64,000 nt of DNA from Deltaproteobacteria bacterium. Its GTDB lineage: Bacteria; Myxococcota; Kuafuiibacteriia; Kuafuiibacteriales; Kuafuiibacteriaceae. The notes beneath the pieces are model-generated. The model did not search any database. It was not told the origin of the DNA and saw only the letters and a program-made list of their open reading frames with translations. The stretch's first letter is position 1. Each line of letters opens with the position of its first letter. Location: positions 124,001 to 188,000 of the forward strand of contig JADJPE010000005.1 in the NCBI GenBank assembly GCA_016713425.1. The letters run 5' to 3'. Shown piece after piece: positions 18,051-27,704 of the stretch. The position numbers and the translations under genes were made by a program.

Positions 18051-19124
18051 TTAGCCACGGCTTCGCCGCAATAAAAAGAGAAAGAACGGTGCGCCCAGAA
18101 GTCCAGTCAATATGCCAACGGGGATCTCTTGAGGCGCCAGGATGGTTCGCGAGAGGCCATCCATCGCGACGAGGAGTCCGGCACCAAAGATGAACACCAC
18201 CGGCATCAAGCGTCGATGATCGGGCCCCGTCAAAGGACGCACGGCGTGAGGAACGATCAGTCCAACGAACCCAACCGCACCGACTTCGGCCACGATCGCG
18301 CCGGTCGCGAGCGCCGTGACCAAGATGAGCCCAAGGCGCGCCTTCGCGACATCTAGCCCCAACGAGAGCGCCGAGTCATCGCCAAGAAGCAAGAGGTTCA
18401 TCCATCGCGACGCCATCCCAAGAACGAGGAGTGACGGAACGACAGCGACGCTCATCCACCCGAGACCGGTCCAGTCAACATTCGAGAGCCCACCCAGGAG
18501 CCAGAAGATGACCCCGCGAACCGCCGCCGCATCGGGGAGCAGGTAGAGAATAAAAGCCGTGAGCGCGCTCGCGAAGGCGCTATAGGCCACGCCTGCCAGA
18601 AGCAGTCGTACCGGCGTGATACGACCCTCCACCGAAGCCACTGAATAGACGATCAAGACCGAAACAAGCGCAGTCACGAACGCCGCCCCCGAGGCGCCCA
18701 CCGCCCGAGCTCCGAAGAACTTCATCCATCCGCCAACACCTCCGGACAGCAACCAAGAGCCCAGGCCCGCGGCGAGCGCAGCCCCCACCGCGGCGCCGGA
18801 TGAGATACCAAGTATGTAAGGATCGGCGAGTGGGTTTCGCATGATCGCTTGAAGCGTCGTGCCGATGATCGCGAGCGCACCCCCAACCAAGAGGGCAGAA
18901 AGAATGCGCGGGAGACGAATATCCCAGACGATCTGCGCAAACACGGTCTCGCTCGGTGCATGACTGAGTCCCAGCACCGGGCCGAGCAGGATCTCAAGGG
19001 CCGCGAAAAGCGGACGGTCGGCTGGCCCCGCACCCAAACTGACGACAGCCGCCAACAGCGTCCCGAGGAGGCCAGCGCTCAAGAGAAGAACGTAGCCTCG
19101 GCGCGTGAGTCTCGTGGCGATCAC
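18051..19124 (-). CDS. FecCD-family ABC transporter permease
   Basis: 357 residues with about ten hydrophobic helices. Family signatures: DIRLPRILSALLVGGALA, LQAIMRNPLADPYILGISSGAAVGA, and the C-terminal GAVGFVGLIVPHAVRPLTGPDHRRLMP coupling region. It forms the inner-membrane channel for siderophore, haem or cobalamin uptake with the downstream ATPase. It starts at a GTG that overlaps the SPOR-gene TGA by 4 nt, so translational coupling is likely. It is unusual for this family to be coupled to a SPOR-domain gene. Confidence 0.94.
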   Translation of the reverse strand: MIATRLTRRGYVLLLSAGLLGTLLAAVVSLGAGPADRPLFAALEILLGPVLGLSHAPSETVFAQIVWDIRLPRILSALLVGGALAIIGTTLQAIMRNPLADPYILGISSGAAVGAALAAGLGSWLLSGGVGGWMKFFGARAVGASGAAFVTALVSVLIVYSVASVEGRITPVRLLLAGVAYSAFASALTAFILYLLPDAAAVRGVIFWLLGGLSNVDWTGLGWMSVAVVPSLLVLGMASRWMNLLLLGDDSALSLGLDVAKARLGLILVTALATGAIVAEVGAVGFVGLIVPHAVRPLTGPDHRRLMPVVFIFGAGLLVAMDGLSRTILAPQEIPVGILTGLLGAPFFLFLLRRSRG

Positions 19125-20137
19125 CGATGCCGGACCACAATCGCCTGTTCGCGGAGATCCTCAGGAAGACGTGCACGTCGCCGTTCAGCGGCGCGCGCGT
19201 CCGCGAAGGATCCGGCGCGCACGCGATACCAGGTGCCCCGATCCGCGACCGGCGTCGGTTGAATGTAGACCTTGAGACGGCGCGGCCACGACCGCCCGAG
19301 GATAAACGCGCGGGCCTCATCGAGCGTCTCGAAGGCTCCGAACTGAAGTCCGAACGGTCCTCGCGGCGGACGCTGTCGAACGAGCACAGTCACGATCCGG
19401 CCGTCGTCCTCCGTAGCTTCGTCGACGCCCTCCTTGTCGGCGGCGTCCTCCGGTCCGACGGCACCCGCCTCGACGCTCCCGTTTTCACCGCCTTCGCGGC
19501 CTCCGCTGCCTTCGCGGCCTTCGCCGTCTTCGCGGCCTTCGCCGTCTTCGCGGCCTTCGCCATCTTCGCGGCCTTCGCCATCCACGCTGTCTGCGTCGTC
19601 TTTGCCGTCGCGACCATCTCGGAGGTCCTTGCCCGGTTGGCCGTCAGCGCGGTCGGCACCGCCGGCGGGCGCGTTGGCCGCGTCAGCACCCGCATCGGCC
19701 TGAGCGGCAACATGCGCGGTCGCGCCGAAGCCGTTTGCTGGGGCGACCGCAGGCGACCCAATCGAGGCGAGTCCTTGGGTCCTGGCCTCGGGACCGAGCG
19801 GGTCGCTCGACGCACTTGCGCCCGCACCAGGAGGTCCTTGCATCCGCTGGCCCATGAAGACACCCAGCGCGAAGAAACCGAGCGCACCCACCACGGCACC
19901 CACGAGCGCGAGTCGAAACCAGTTTCGCCCCACACTCACGATCATCTGTTCGCGCCGCACGCTGCCCGAGCGGCGAGCGACCGACCGGGCTCTCACGGTC
20001 CGCACGCCGCCCAGGCCTGGATCTCGCGCCGATTCCTGCGCGGAATCCTGAGCCGGGTCGGAAGACAAGTGCCGCGTCGAGTCTTCAGACGAGCCTTGAG
20101 CCAAGTCATGGGTCGAATCGCGAACAATCTCGCTCAC
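19121..20137 (-). CDS. Single-pass membrane protein with C-terminal SPOR domain
   Basis: 338 residues. Cytoplasmic N-terminus, TM helix at ~74-95 (LALVGAVVGALGFFALGVF), a long acidic low-complexity linker with GEGRED repeats (~185-215), and a SPOR domain at ~255-335 (FGLQFGAFETLDEARAF ... WYRVRAGSFADARAAERRRARL). SPOR domains bind denuded septal peptidoglycan, so it may localise to division sites. It starts at a GTG overlapping the upstream lipoprotein TGA by 4 nt and ends with the same type of overlap into the permease, placing it firmly in this operon. Confidence 0.88.
   Translation of the reverse strand: MSEIVRDSTHDLAQGSSEDSTRHLSSDPAQDSAQESARDPGLGGVRTVRARSVARRSGSVRREQMIVSVGRNWFRLALVGAVVGALGFFALGVFMGQRMQGPPGAGASASSDPLGPEARTQGLASIGSPAVAPANGFGATAHVAAQADAGADAANAPAGGADRADGQPGKDLRDGRDGKDDADSVDGEGREDGEGREDGEGREDGEGREGSGGREGGENGSVEAGAVGPEDAADKEGVDEATEDDGRIVTVLVRQRPPRGPFGLQFGAFETLDEARAFILGRSWPRRLKVYIQPTPVADRGTWYRVRAGSFADARAAERRRARLPEDLREQAIVVRHR
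19490..19580. repeat. In-frame 18-bp tandem repeat in the SPOR gene
   Basis: Four near-identical 18-bp units (gccttcgccgtcttcgcg type on the plus strand) encode GEGRED on the minus strand. The period preserves frame. Confidence 0.85.
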
Positions 20138-22677
20138 GGGCGCCTCTTGAGAACGCGCAGAGCACCGGACCCCTTGTCGATCACGATCAACTCGGGACGA
20201 TCTCCGACGTTCCCGTCACCATCGATATCAAAGCAATCGACGGGCCCCCCCGCCCCGCCAAGCGCGAACGACTCAGGTGGGACACGCAGACCGCCGAGGC
20301 CATTTCCGGCGTAGACGAGCACGACCTCCGCGTCACCTGAACTCACGGCGACATCGAGAACCCCGTCGCCGTTGAGGTCAGCAACACAGAATCCTTCGGG
20401 CGCGACCGGCAGCCGGTATCGCGTGCACACACCATCCTGCGGCAAATCAAACAGTGTCGTGTCGGCTGACGCGAGTGCGCGAGACGTCACCGCGACGCCC
20501 ATGCATCCGTTGTGATCGGCCTCCCCTGGATTCGCGATCGGACAAACGCGCGATTCAGTGACGCCATCTGAGCAGGGCTCATCGGACAGCCAAAGGATAT
20601 CGAGCGCCTCATCCACGATCGAATCGAGGTTGGCGACGTCCACGAAGGTCGTCGAGAGATTGAACGTAGGTCGAGCCAGCCACTCGAGCGAGGGCAGGAA
20701 CCGGTCACCATCCAGAGTGACGCGTCGCAAGACGTCTACACCGCCCACCGAATCAGACGCGACCACGACCGCAGGGTCATCAGACGGGGACTCGATCGGC
20801 CCGGCCGCCATGCTCCGAGGTCGACTGGCGCCACCGCCCACGTCCACTCGCCCTCCGAGCCAAGGCCGCAAAGCGATCTTGCACCCACACCCATCCGTCG
20901 TGGCCTTGCCGCTCTTGGGACACTCCGGCGGTGTTCCTTGTTCTTCCTTCGTCTTGCAGATGCAGGTCGAATTCTCGACGTCGAGCCGATCGCAGGTGGG
21001 CGTCTCCCCCTCGCACAAGCGGCGGCTGTAGAGCTGGTGATCCGCCATGGTCACGAAGTCGATCAGTCGATCGCTCGCGACACAGACGCCCAACTCGTTC
21101 CCTGTGCAGCCAGGACACTCGCAACGCTCCCCCAGAGGGCATGGGCACTCTTCAGGGTGGCTCTCGCAGTCCGGCGTCGTCGCCGATTGGCAGACCGCCA
21201 GGGGTGAACAAGCCCGCGGATTGTGTGCCCGCCCAGCAACGGCGATCCCCAGGGTGTGCGACGCGCCGTCACCCAGGCCACCGCCCGAAACGCCCGACAT
21301 ACCGGGAACGTCCGCCATGTCGACCGCGTTTTTTCCGTCGATGCGTACGGTCGTCGACGTAAGCGAAACACTGTCCGCGCTGACCGAAATGAGCCGCACC
21401 GAGCCTCGCTCATCCTCTGAGTCCGCCGTGTCAGGAACGCAGGAGGTCATGCCATTGCCACACGGCGGCTCTCGACTGTTGAGCAGTAGGAGCTCCGTCG
21501 AACCCTGATCGGCGCTGAGCCCCGCCACCCACAGCCGCATCGGAAGAACGCCGAAATCCGTACCCGTGACATCGGTTCGGACCGGCGACCCAAGAAGATC
21601 GCGGATCAAGAACAACCGGGTGGGTCCGAACGGAGACGCCGCCCGATCACCTGGCAAGCAATGCGAAGGATCAGAATGATCGCACGTGAGCACCCAAGCG
21701 GCCGCCGCGGATTCAACCGCTCCGCCCTCCCCTCGACCCGCAACCAAAGAGACGAGGATCTGGATGGGCGTCCCGGAACGATCGCTCGGTCCCGCGAGGT
21801 AACTCACGACCCCCATATCAAGAAGTGAGGTCACACTCAGATGAAAGCTTCGGGTGAGCTTCGAATCGACGGCTATCGCCACATCGACGTCGGCCGGGAG
21901 ATCGACGGTCGCCGAGACCCGTGCGTATTTTTCGACCTCACTCCGGTTGAAAACAACGGGGGCCGCATCGATCGCCATCGGAGCCCGAACCATGACCGAC
22001 GCGCGCCCGTCGGCGTCGGTCAGGCGCATGGCGTCGCCTTCGACCTCGAATCCGTTCAACCCCGAAAAGCGCACGGGCACCCCAGGAATGCCATAAGGCA
22101 CAGACTGGCGCGCGCCTTCAACGACCACGGTCAGCGGACGCTCGAGCAGCTCACCAGGCTCTCCAACCTGGAGATCGCCCTCAACCGCCCTCAGGACCGT
22201 ATTGCGCGGATAGACCGTGCGAAGCACAACGTCGACATCTTCATGCTCTCCCCGGCCACCGGCAGGATCGAAACGGTCGGTGCAACCTTCGAGCACGGGG
22301 ATCGCAGGCTCTTCGGTGGTCGCGTAGCCCACCACGTAGACGATCTGAGAAGCCGCTGGCACCTTGGGCAAGACCAAGGCGCGACCGTCGCCATCAAACG
22401 CGAAATCTCCGCGTGCAGTCTGGTTGGCCAGAGGAGGAGTCGACGACGCGGCCCGTCCGAGATGGTCGCGGCACCCATCACTGCGTCCCGCGGCTGGAAA
22501 GAGCTCGACGACCAACCGCTCGGTGGCCTGACGGGACACCTCATTGGGAAAGCGGAGGACGATCGACACGTCGCTGCCGCATGCGCTGAGAAACATGAAG
22601 GCGAAGCAGAAGAACGCGCCCCCACAGCAAGCATTAGGAAAGACACGACGGTCACTCGAACGACGACGGCAACTCAT
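20134..22677 (-). CDS. Large FG-GAP/VCBS-type lipoprotein with Cys-rich and Ig-like segments
   Basis: 847 residues from the ATG at 22677; frame is open further upstream but inside the preceding gene. Lipobox Cys33 (FMFLSAC). A beta-rich N-terminal region starting VLRFPNEVSRQATERLVVELFP matches the start of the next gene's product. An Ig-like module is suggested by GVPVRFSGLNG ... TDADGRASVMV. A Cys-rich stretch (CPCPLGERCECPGC) is followed by FG-GAP-like repeats (VADLNGDGVLDVAVSSGDA, FDIDGDGNVGDRPELIVID), which bind calcium in beta-propellers. Likely outer-membrane surface lipoprotein; ligand unknown. Confidence 0.83.
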   Translation of the reverse strand: MSCRRRSSDRRVFPNACCGGAFFCFAFMFLSACGSDVSIVLRFPNEVSRQATERLVVELFPAAGRSDGCRDHLGRAASSTPPLANQTARGDFAFDGDGRALVLPKVPAASQIVYVVGYATTEEPAIPVLEGCTDRFDPAGGRGEHEDVDVVLRTVYPRNTVLRAVEGDLQVGEPGELLERPLTVVVEGARQSVPYGIPGVPVRFSGLNGFEVEGDAMRLTDADGRASVMVRAPMAIDAAPVVFNRSEVEKYARVSATVDLPADVDVAIAVDSKLTRSFHLSVTSLLDMGVVSYLAGPSDRSGTPIQILVSLVAGRGEGGAVESAAAAWVLTCDHSDPSHCLPGDRAASPFGPTRLFLIRDLLGSPVRTDVTGTDFGVLPMRLWVAGLSADQGSTELLLLNSREPPCGNGMTSCVPDTADSEDERGSVRLISVSADSVSLTSTTVRIDGKNAVDMADVPGMSGVSGGGLGDGASHTLGIAVAGRAHNPRACSPLAVCQSATTPDCESHPEECPCPLGERCECPGCTGNELGVCVASDRLIDFVTMADHQLYSRRLCEGETPTCDRLDVENSTCICKTKEEQGTPPECPKSGKATTDGCGCKIALRPWLGGRVDVGGGASRPRSMAAGPIESPSDDPAVVVASDSVGGVDVLRRVTLDGDRFLPSLEWLARPTFNLSTTFVDVANLDSIVDEALDILWLSDEPCSDGVTESRVCPIANPGEADHNGCMGVAVTSRALASADTTLFDLPQDGVCTRYRLPVAPEGFCVADLNGDGVLDVAVSSGDAEVVLVYAGNGLGGLRVPPESFALGGAGGPVDCFDIDGDGNVGDRPELIVIDKGSGALRVLKRRP

Positions 22678-22714
22678 TGATCCGCTCTTTGCTCGCCCAT
22701 CATTGGCTCGCCCA

Positions 22715-25432
22715 TCACGAGCTCTCTGGGCTGAAAATCTGAAGCGACAACCCTTGGGCGGCTGTTCCCGACCCAACCACCCACGCACACAAGATCGCGA
22801 TCTCATCTCGGCCGTCGGCGTCGACGTCGATCGCGGCAACCGCTGTGATCGCTTCGCAACGTCTCTCAATGTCGGTCGGTTCCTCGGGAACAAGCGCTTC
22901 GACCCCCTCCGCGACCGCCCCGTTCCCACCGCCGTACCAAACGCGCAGCTCAGGCCCGTCGACCGGCGCGTTCGACGGTCGCCGCGCGTAGGCGACAACG
23001 ACATCATCAAAACCGTCGCCATTGAAGTCTCCCACGGCCGCCCGCGTCGGACCGCTCGGCGGCCGGCCTTCCAGCTGCCGTGGACGCAAGAGCAGGCTTG
23101 CACCGGGGCGACCGAAAACATCCGTGGAGGCATTGATGTCGTTCGCCGCGCCGTAGAAGACCCGAACCTCCCCCCGCGTGTCATCGTCGCCCGGGCCGAG
23201 CGCATCCTCGGCAACAACGACAACGTCGTCGTAGTTCAAACAGCCCGAAGAAGGGGAAGAAGAAGATGATGATGGCCGCGGACAGCGGAAACGACCGCCT
23301 CGCAGATCTCGAATCGGTACATAGCCTCCGGCCTTCACCGGTCCGCCGCATCGCAGCTGTGTGCCATCAGGCGTAGCCGATGCGTAGCGAATGAAGAGTC
23401 CCGTGCTGGAACCCACGATGAGATCCATCGCGCCCGCAGTTTCGTCTTTGGGCCCGAGGTCGAGCACCTCGAAGACTTCCGGAAACTCAGAATACCGCCC
23501 GCACCTACAGCCTTCTTCGTCATCGAAGAGAACGGTGTCTTCGACGGACGTAGAGGTCTTGGAGGACAAGAACGTCGTGACCGTCAAGCCTGCGTTCGTC
23601 GCGACCGCCAGATCCGTTCGTCCGTCACGGTCGATATCCTGCGCGCGCAACGTAACGCGGGTTCCATCCTTGACGCCGAGTGAGCATGCGCATCGCCCCG
23701 GAGGCAACATGCCGCAGTCTCGGCTCTCGTTGAGATCGACCGGGGCATCGGTGATGCAGACGGACACCGGCGCATCGAAGAGATCCGCCTCGCACCGCTC
23801 CGGCGCACAATCCCTCTCATCGCGGCACTGGCGGGAGGTCGTCGTCCAGCACGTACCGTCCAAGCAGGTCCCAGCCAGACAGGGCACATTGCCGCTGCAG
23901 GGGGTTTTCGAATCGAAAGCACATCGGCGGTTCCGACAGTCGAACGTCGAATCGGAGCACGCGTTGGGCGACAACGGATCGCACGAAGCCAAACTGCCGC
24001 ATGTCCAGCGTGTGCACGGACGTGCCAGCAATCCGTCCTCACCCGCGCTGACGCAGGCATTCAGATCGCGCCCGCCCAAACCACACCCCTCGCACCCCTG
24101 CGGACACAAGATCTCGTGATCGCGCGCCGCGAGAACGCGCACCTGGGCCTCTGAGTCGAGCGAGGTCGCCATAGCGAGCATCGAATGCGGCTCGACACCG
24201 CCCTCATTCGATGAGAACGCATCGAATCCCACGAGCGCATGCGCCCTCTCGCAGAAAACGTGAGAAACGAGGGAACGCCCCGTACGCGGGTCGATCAGCT
24301 CGAGTCGCGCCCGCGCCGCGCTATCGCTGGCACCCTCGCACGTTTCGGTGTCTGAACCCTTGGGCGACGACAAGATGGCCACGCGATCGCCCGCGCGCTC
24401 ATGAACAACCGCCAGATCGACCGGCGCATGATCGGCGAGCAAGAAGGGACTTCGCGCGGAGAAGACACGCTCCTCGACGCATTTGAGCGGAAAGGCAAAT
24501 GACTCTTGAGTGCGCCCGATGAGCTGAGCACGGATTTCAGCGCCCGCCTCACAGTCACGCGACGCGACGTTGACCGAGCCCAGCGCGATACCATTCGCGT
24601 CGGTCAACCCAATGATCTGGTCACCCGTCGAGCCATCAGGTCGCACCACGGTGAATAGGACCGGCACCTCCGCCAAAGAACCTAATCGGCCGCACGGCTG
24701 AGGACACTCAAAGCAGTCCGAGGAGACCGAACCTTCCCGGCAAAGCAGAGCACTGAGACACACCGATGGCGCCGGGCTCGCGACCAGCCCGGGGACCGCC
24801 GTCGCCGCCTCCGCTGAACATGCATCAAGAGGAAAGGCTTCGGCCGGAATGATCGGCTCGAGCACGACCTCGCGCGTCTTCGCCGACGCGCTTCCGTCTG
24901 CTGTCGCATCTTCGCATACGTCGATCACGCGAGCATCGAGCGCGCTGTCAGGATGGCGACCCGACGCCGTCCGCAGGCAATGACAGGTCTTCAGGAGCGT
25001 GGTCTCTCGAACCTCACCCTGCCGCGTCACACCGCTTCCGCGCGCCTCGATCACGACCATCAGCGCGCCCCAAGGGTTGATGTCGGTAGGCTCCGGCTTC
25101 GGCACCGGAACCTTCCAGGAGCCGTCGAGCGGATACGTCTCACGGCGCCGATCGAGATAGACGCGCCCCAGATTCGGGTTGAAGTCGGAATCACCAAGAT
25201 GATCGAGGTCGATTTCCTTGAGAGGAGGAAATACGGTCGCGCCCTCACAACCGACGAATCGAACTTCGCCCGCCGCATCCGCGATGAGGGGCTCAAACAC
25301 GGAGATCGTCAGCGCACGGGTCACGCTCTGGGAGGCTTCGTCGGGAAACACGACCGTGAGATCCTGACGTGTGCCTCCACAGGCGACGAGGACCGGGCCC
25401 ACGAGAAGGGCTATCTTCACCGTTCCCTTCAT
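22715..25432 (-). CDS. Large FG-GAP/VCBS-type lipoprotein, paralogue of the downstream gene
   Basis: 905 residues. Lipobox Cys18 (GPVLVACGG). Begins LTVVFPDEASQSVTRALTISVFEP, similar in spacing to the downstream lipoprotein, suggesting duplication. The middle is Cys-rich, with Dickkopf/EGF-like spacing (CRDERDCAPERCE, CGSLASCDPLSPNAC). The C-terminal half has FG-GAP-like elements (AQDIDRDGRTDLAVATNAG, VGDFNGDGFDDVVVAYARR, AIDVDADGRDEIAILC). A Ser-rich run occurs near residue 720. The start lies 3 nt after the stop of the upstream gene, so they are co-transcribed. Confidence 0.83.
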   Translation of the reverse strand: MKGTVKIALLVGPVLVACGGTRQDLTVVFPDEASQSVTRALTISVFEPLIADAAGEVRFVGCEGATVFPPLKEIDLDHLGDSDFNPNLGRVYLDRRRETYPLDGSWKVPVPKPEPTDINPWGALMVVIEARGSGVTRQGEVRETTLLKTCHCLRTASGRHPDSALDARVIDVCEDATADGSASAKTREVVLEPIIPAEAFPLDACSAEAATAVPGLVASPAPSVCLSALLCREGSVSSDCFECPQPCGRLGSLAEVPVLFTVVRPDGSTGDQIIGLTDANGIALGSVNVASRDCEAGAEIRAQLIGRTQESFAFPLKCVEERVFSARSPFLLADHAPVDLAVVHERAGDRVAILSSPKGSDTETCEGASDSAARARLELIDPRTGRSLVSHVFCERAHALVGFDAFSSNEGGVEPHSMLAMATSLDSEAQVRVLAARDHEILCPQGCEGCGLGGRDLNACVSAGEDGLLARPCTRWTCGSLASCDPLSPNACSDSTFDCRNRRCAFDSKTPCSGNVPCLAGTCLDGTCWTTTSRQCRDERDCAPERCEADLFDAPVSVCITDAPVDLNESRDCGMLPPGRCACSLGVKDGTRVTLRAQDIDRDGRTDLAVATNAGLTVTTFLSSKTSTSVEDTVLFDDEEGCRCGRYSEFPEVFEVLDLGPKDETAGAMDLIVGSSTGLFIRYASATPDGTQLRCGGPVKAGGYVPIRDLRGGRFRCPRPSSSSSSPSSGCLNYDDVVVVAEDALGPGDDDTRGEVRVFYGAANDINASTDVFGRPGASLLLRPRQLEGRPPSGPTRAAVGDFNGDGFDDVVVAYARRPSNAPVDGPELRVWYGGGNGAVAEGVEALVPEEPTDIERRCEAITAVAAIDVDADGRDEIAILCAWVVGSGTAAQGLSLQIFSPESS

Positions 25433-25435
25433 TGC

Positions 25436-26314
25436 TTAGAGTCCCGCGCCGCCGTCTTTGATGACCAACGAGACCTCGTCACGCCCCTGCTGCGTCAAGA
25501 CAACGATCGTCGCTGCGCCTCCGAGGACCACCGCGCCCAACGCCGTCCAGAACCACCATTGGCTCACGAGACCCGATGACCCCAAGGTTCCGGGACGAAC
25601 AACGAAGACCATCGGGTGTCTCGAGTCCCCAACCTCGTCGAGCGTCCCTTCCCAGCGATCGACCGCCCGAATGAAGTACTCCATCTGATAGCCGTTCTCG
25701 TCCGGAGGCACCGACAAGCCAGGAATCAGGACCGATGGCTCTTCGTCCGCACGGGCAGAGACCAGTGTGTAGACTTTCACCCCTTCTCGCCGAAAATAGA
25801 CCTGGACTTGATCGACGAGCCGAAGCGGATCGACCACCTTGACGTCAATCGAGACCGGCGAATTGGGCATCACCTCTCCCGGCGGCCGGTGGGTGAGCCT
25901 CAAGCTTCGGCGCTCCACCGGAACCTGGAGCGCATCGTCGAAGCAATCACGGATCTTGGGCGAAGCGTCGGGTGGCATCGTGTATTCTGGATCCAAGGCA
26001 AGGAGGATCTCGAACGCGCGTTGACAGCGCTCTCGTTCGGCGTTGACGGCGTCGACAAATGCCTTGAGACGATAGATTTCGGCGAGATCCCAGCGACAAT
26101 TGCGTGCCGATTCGATCGCCCGCTGAAGCGTGCGCGCAGCGCGATCGAACTCCAGACGATCGTATTCGTCCTTCGCCCGCGAGAGGTGTGGATTAGACCG
26201 ACAATCGGCGGAGGAGGACTGCGCCCAGGCTTCGGGCGCTTTTGCCTGGATCGCGCCGATCGCCGCGACCATTGTGGCAGCTAGAACGGAGGTCGGAGAA
26301 GAAACGCTTCGCAC
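25436..26314 (-). CDS. Secreted/anchored protein with N-terminal TPR-like helices and C-terminal TM helix
   Basis: 292 residues from a GTG at 26314 with AAGG upstream. Signal peptide ~1-31 (APEAWAQ). Residues ~42-110 form TPR-like pairs (AKDEYDRLEFDRAARTLQRAI, RCQRAFEILLALDPEYTMPPDASPKIRDCF). This arrangement precedes beta-rich domains in many myxobacterial proteins. The middle (~130-235) is an Ig-like beta region (VSIDVKVVDPLRLVDQVQVYFR). A C-terminal TM helix (~250-275) would leave the bulk periplasmic. First gene of the six-gene ABC-SPOR operon; divergent from the next gene across 82 bp. Confidence 0.8.
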   Translation of the reverse strand: MRSVSSPTSVLAATMVAAIGAIQAKAPEAWAQSSSADCRSNPHLSRAKDEYDRLEFDRAARTLQRAIESARNCRWDLAEIYRLKAFVDAVNAERERCQRAFEILLALDPEYTMPPDASPKIRDCFDDALQVPVERRSLRLTHRPPGEVMPNSPVSIDVKVVDPLRLVDQVQVYFRREGVKVYTLVSARADEEPSVLIPGLSVPPDENGYQMEYFIRAVDRWEGTLDEVGDSRHPMVFVVRPGTLGSSGLVSQWWFWTALGAVVLGGAATIVVLTQQGRDEVSLVIKDGGAGL

Positions 26315-26396
26315 GTACCCGCACCTTAGCGCCCCGCCCTGACCTCAGCAAGGATTCCTATTCGACTTCGGGACGCTCGCTGCCTATGATCGACGG

Positions 26397-27704
26397 GTGC
26401 GAGCGGCTCTCAACGCCAGGTACATCTTAGGCCTCGTCCTTACCGCGCTCGCGTCAGTATCCGCGTCAGCCATGTTGATGTCCGGATGCCAGACGCGGTG
26501 CACCAAAACCACCGACTGTGGGAGCGGTTCGTACTGCCTTGCGGGACGGTGTGAGACCCAATGCTTCGTCGACGAAGATTGCCGGAGTCCGCCCGAATGC
26601 AGCAGCAACCCGTCGGCCTGCCAACCGCTCGGATTTCGCTGCAACAGCATCGGCCTCTGCGTCGGTCAACTCGATGTCGACCGCGAGGGCGGAACACGCG
26701 ACGTACCCACGAGCGATCTGATCGGCCCCGTCGAAGGCTGGGACGACCCACCGGGAACCGGGCACGCATTCATCGTCAATGAGATCGGCATCGCAGGTCG
26801 CAACACGGGCTTCAACATCGACGGCTTGTGTCAAAACGACGTGTGCCAGGACAATATGCTCTGGCAGCTCGGTGAGTTCGGGAACGAACAGATCAAGCAA
26901 GGCATCCTTGGTGGCGAATCGTTGCTGCTTCTCGAGGTCGCTGGGCTCGACGAGCCGTACAAAGGCAACGATGGCCGCCTCACACTCAAGATCTATTCCG
27001 CCCGCGACGCCGACGATCCCTACTACCCGAGCAACAATTTCTCACGCCCGGAGGGGTCCGACACGTGCTGCGAGTTCAAGATCGTGCCCCTTTCCATCTC
27101 GGGCCCACCGCCCCAGGCACGTGCCCGAGCGCCGGCTCGAGTCACGCGGGCTCAGCTCGAGTCCCTCGCCCCCGTCCCGGTGACCTTCACGTTGACCTTC
27201 GGCGACCCCCCTTACCCCGAGATTCGGGTCGAGCGCGTCTTCTTCCGCGGGCGCATCAACCCTTCGCTGACCGAGTTCACCGAAGGCTTGCTCGGAGGTG
27301 CACTGCCGATGACTGTGCTCTCGCATATCAACAACCCGTATTGTCGGAACAACGGACCTGCCAATGCCCTCTGCAAGAAGACTTTCGTCGATGATTCGAC
27401 GCTCCTCGACCTCGTGTCGACGCTTCTCAGCGACACACCGGACGTCGACCTCGACGGAGATGGCCTCGAGTGTGTCCTCGACACCGATGGAGATAGTCGG
27501 ATCGACACGTGCTGCGACGGCGCAGGCTCGGGCAGCCGAACATGCAAGAACGCCGAGGGCACGTGCAACGGCCCAACCATTCCCCCGACGGACCCCAGCC
27601 GTCCCTGGACGTGCGCTTTCAACGCGGCACGTCTCACCGATGGGTATTCGGTCGCGATCAGCTTCAGCGCCGTTCGCGCATCGATCGTGGGCGTCGGTCA
27701 GTAG
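26397..27704 (+). CDS. Cys-rich lipoprotein of unknown function
   Basis: 435 residues from a GTG at 26397. Lipobox Cys31 (LMSGC). Immediately after it lies an EGF/Dickkopf-like Cys cluster (CTKTTDCGSGSYCLAGRCE, CFVDEDCRSP), a frequent N-terminal module in myxobacterial lipoproteins. The middle is a beta-rich domain (FIVNEIGIAGRNTGFNIDG ... LTLKIYSARDADDPYYPSN). An Asp-rich calcium-type loop (DVDLDGDGLECVLDTDGD) is near residue 355. No enzymatic motif is seen. Its stop codon shares a base with the heptamer array that follows. Confidence 0.78.
   Translation: MRAALNARYILGLVLTALASVSASAMLMSGCQTRCTKTTDCGSGSYCLAGRCETQCFVDEDCRSPPECSSNPSACQPLGFRCNSIGLCVGQLDVDREGGTRDVPTSDLIGPVEGWDDPPGTGHAFIVNEIGIAGRNTGFNIDGLCQNDVCQDNMLWQLGEFGNEQIKQGILGGESLLLLEVAGLDEPYKGNDGRLTLKIYSARDADDPYYPSNNFSRPEGSDTCCEFKIVPLSISGPPPQARARAPARVTRAQLESLAPVPVTFTLTFGDPPYPEIRVERVFFRGRINPSLTEFTEGLLGGALPMTVLSHINNPYCRNNGPANALCKKTFVDDSTLLDLVSTLLSDTPDVDLDGDGLECVLDTDGDSRIDTCCDGAGSGSRTCKNAEGTCNGPTIPPTDPSRPWTCAFNAARLTDGYSVAISFSAVRASIVGVGQ

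Noticed and set aside
22678..23223. Upstream extension of the FG-GAP lipoprotein frame
   Set aside because: Overlaps the preceding gene in another frame; Arg-rich translation; a lipoprotein signal begins at 22677.
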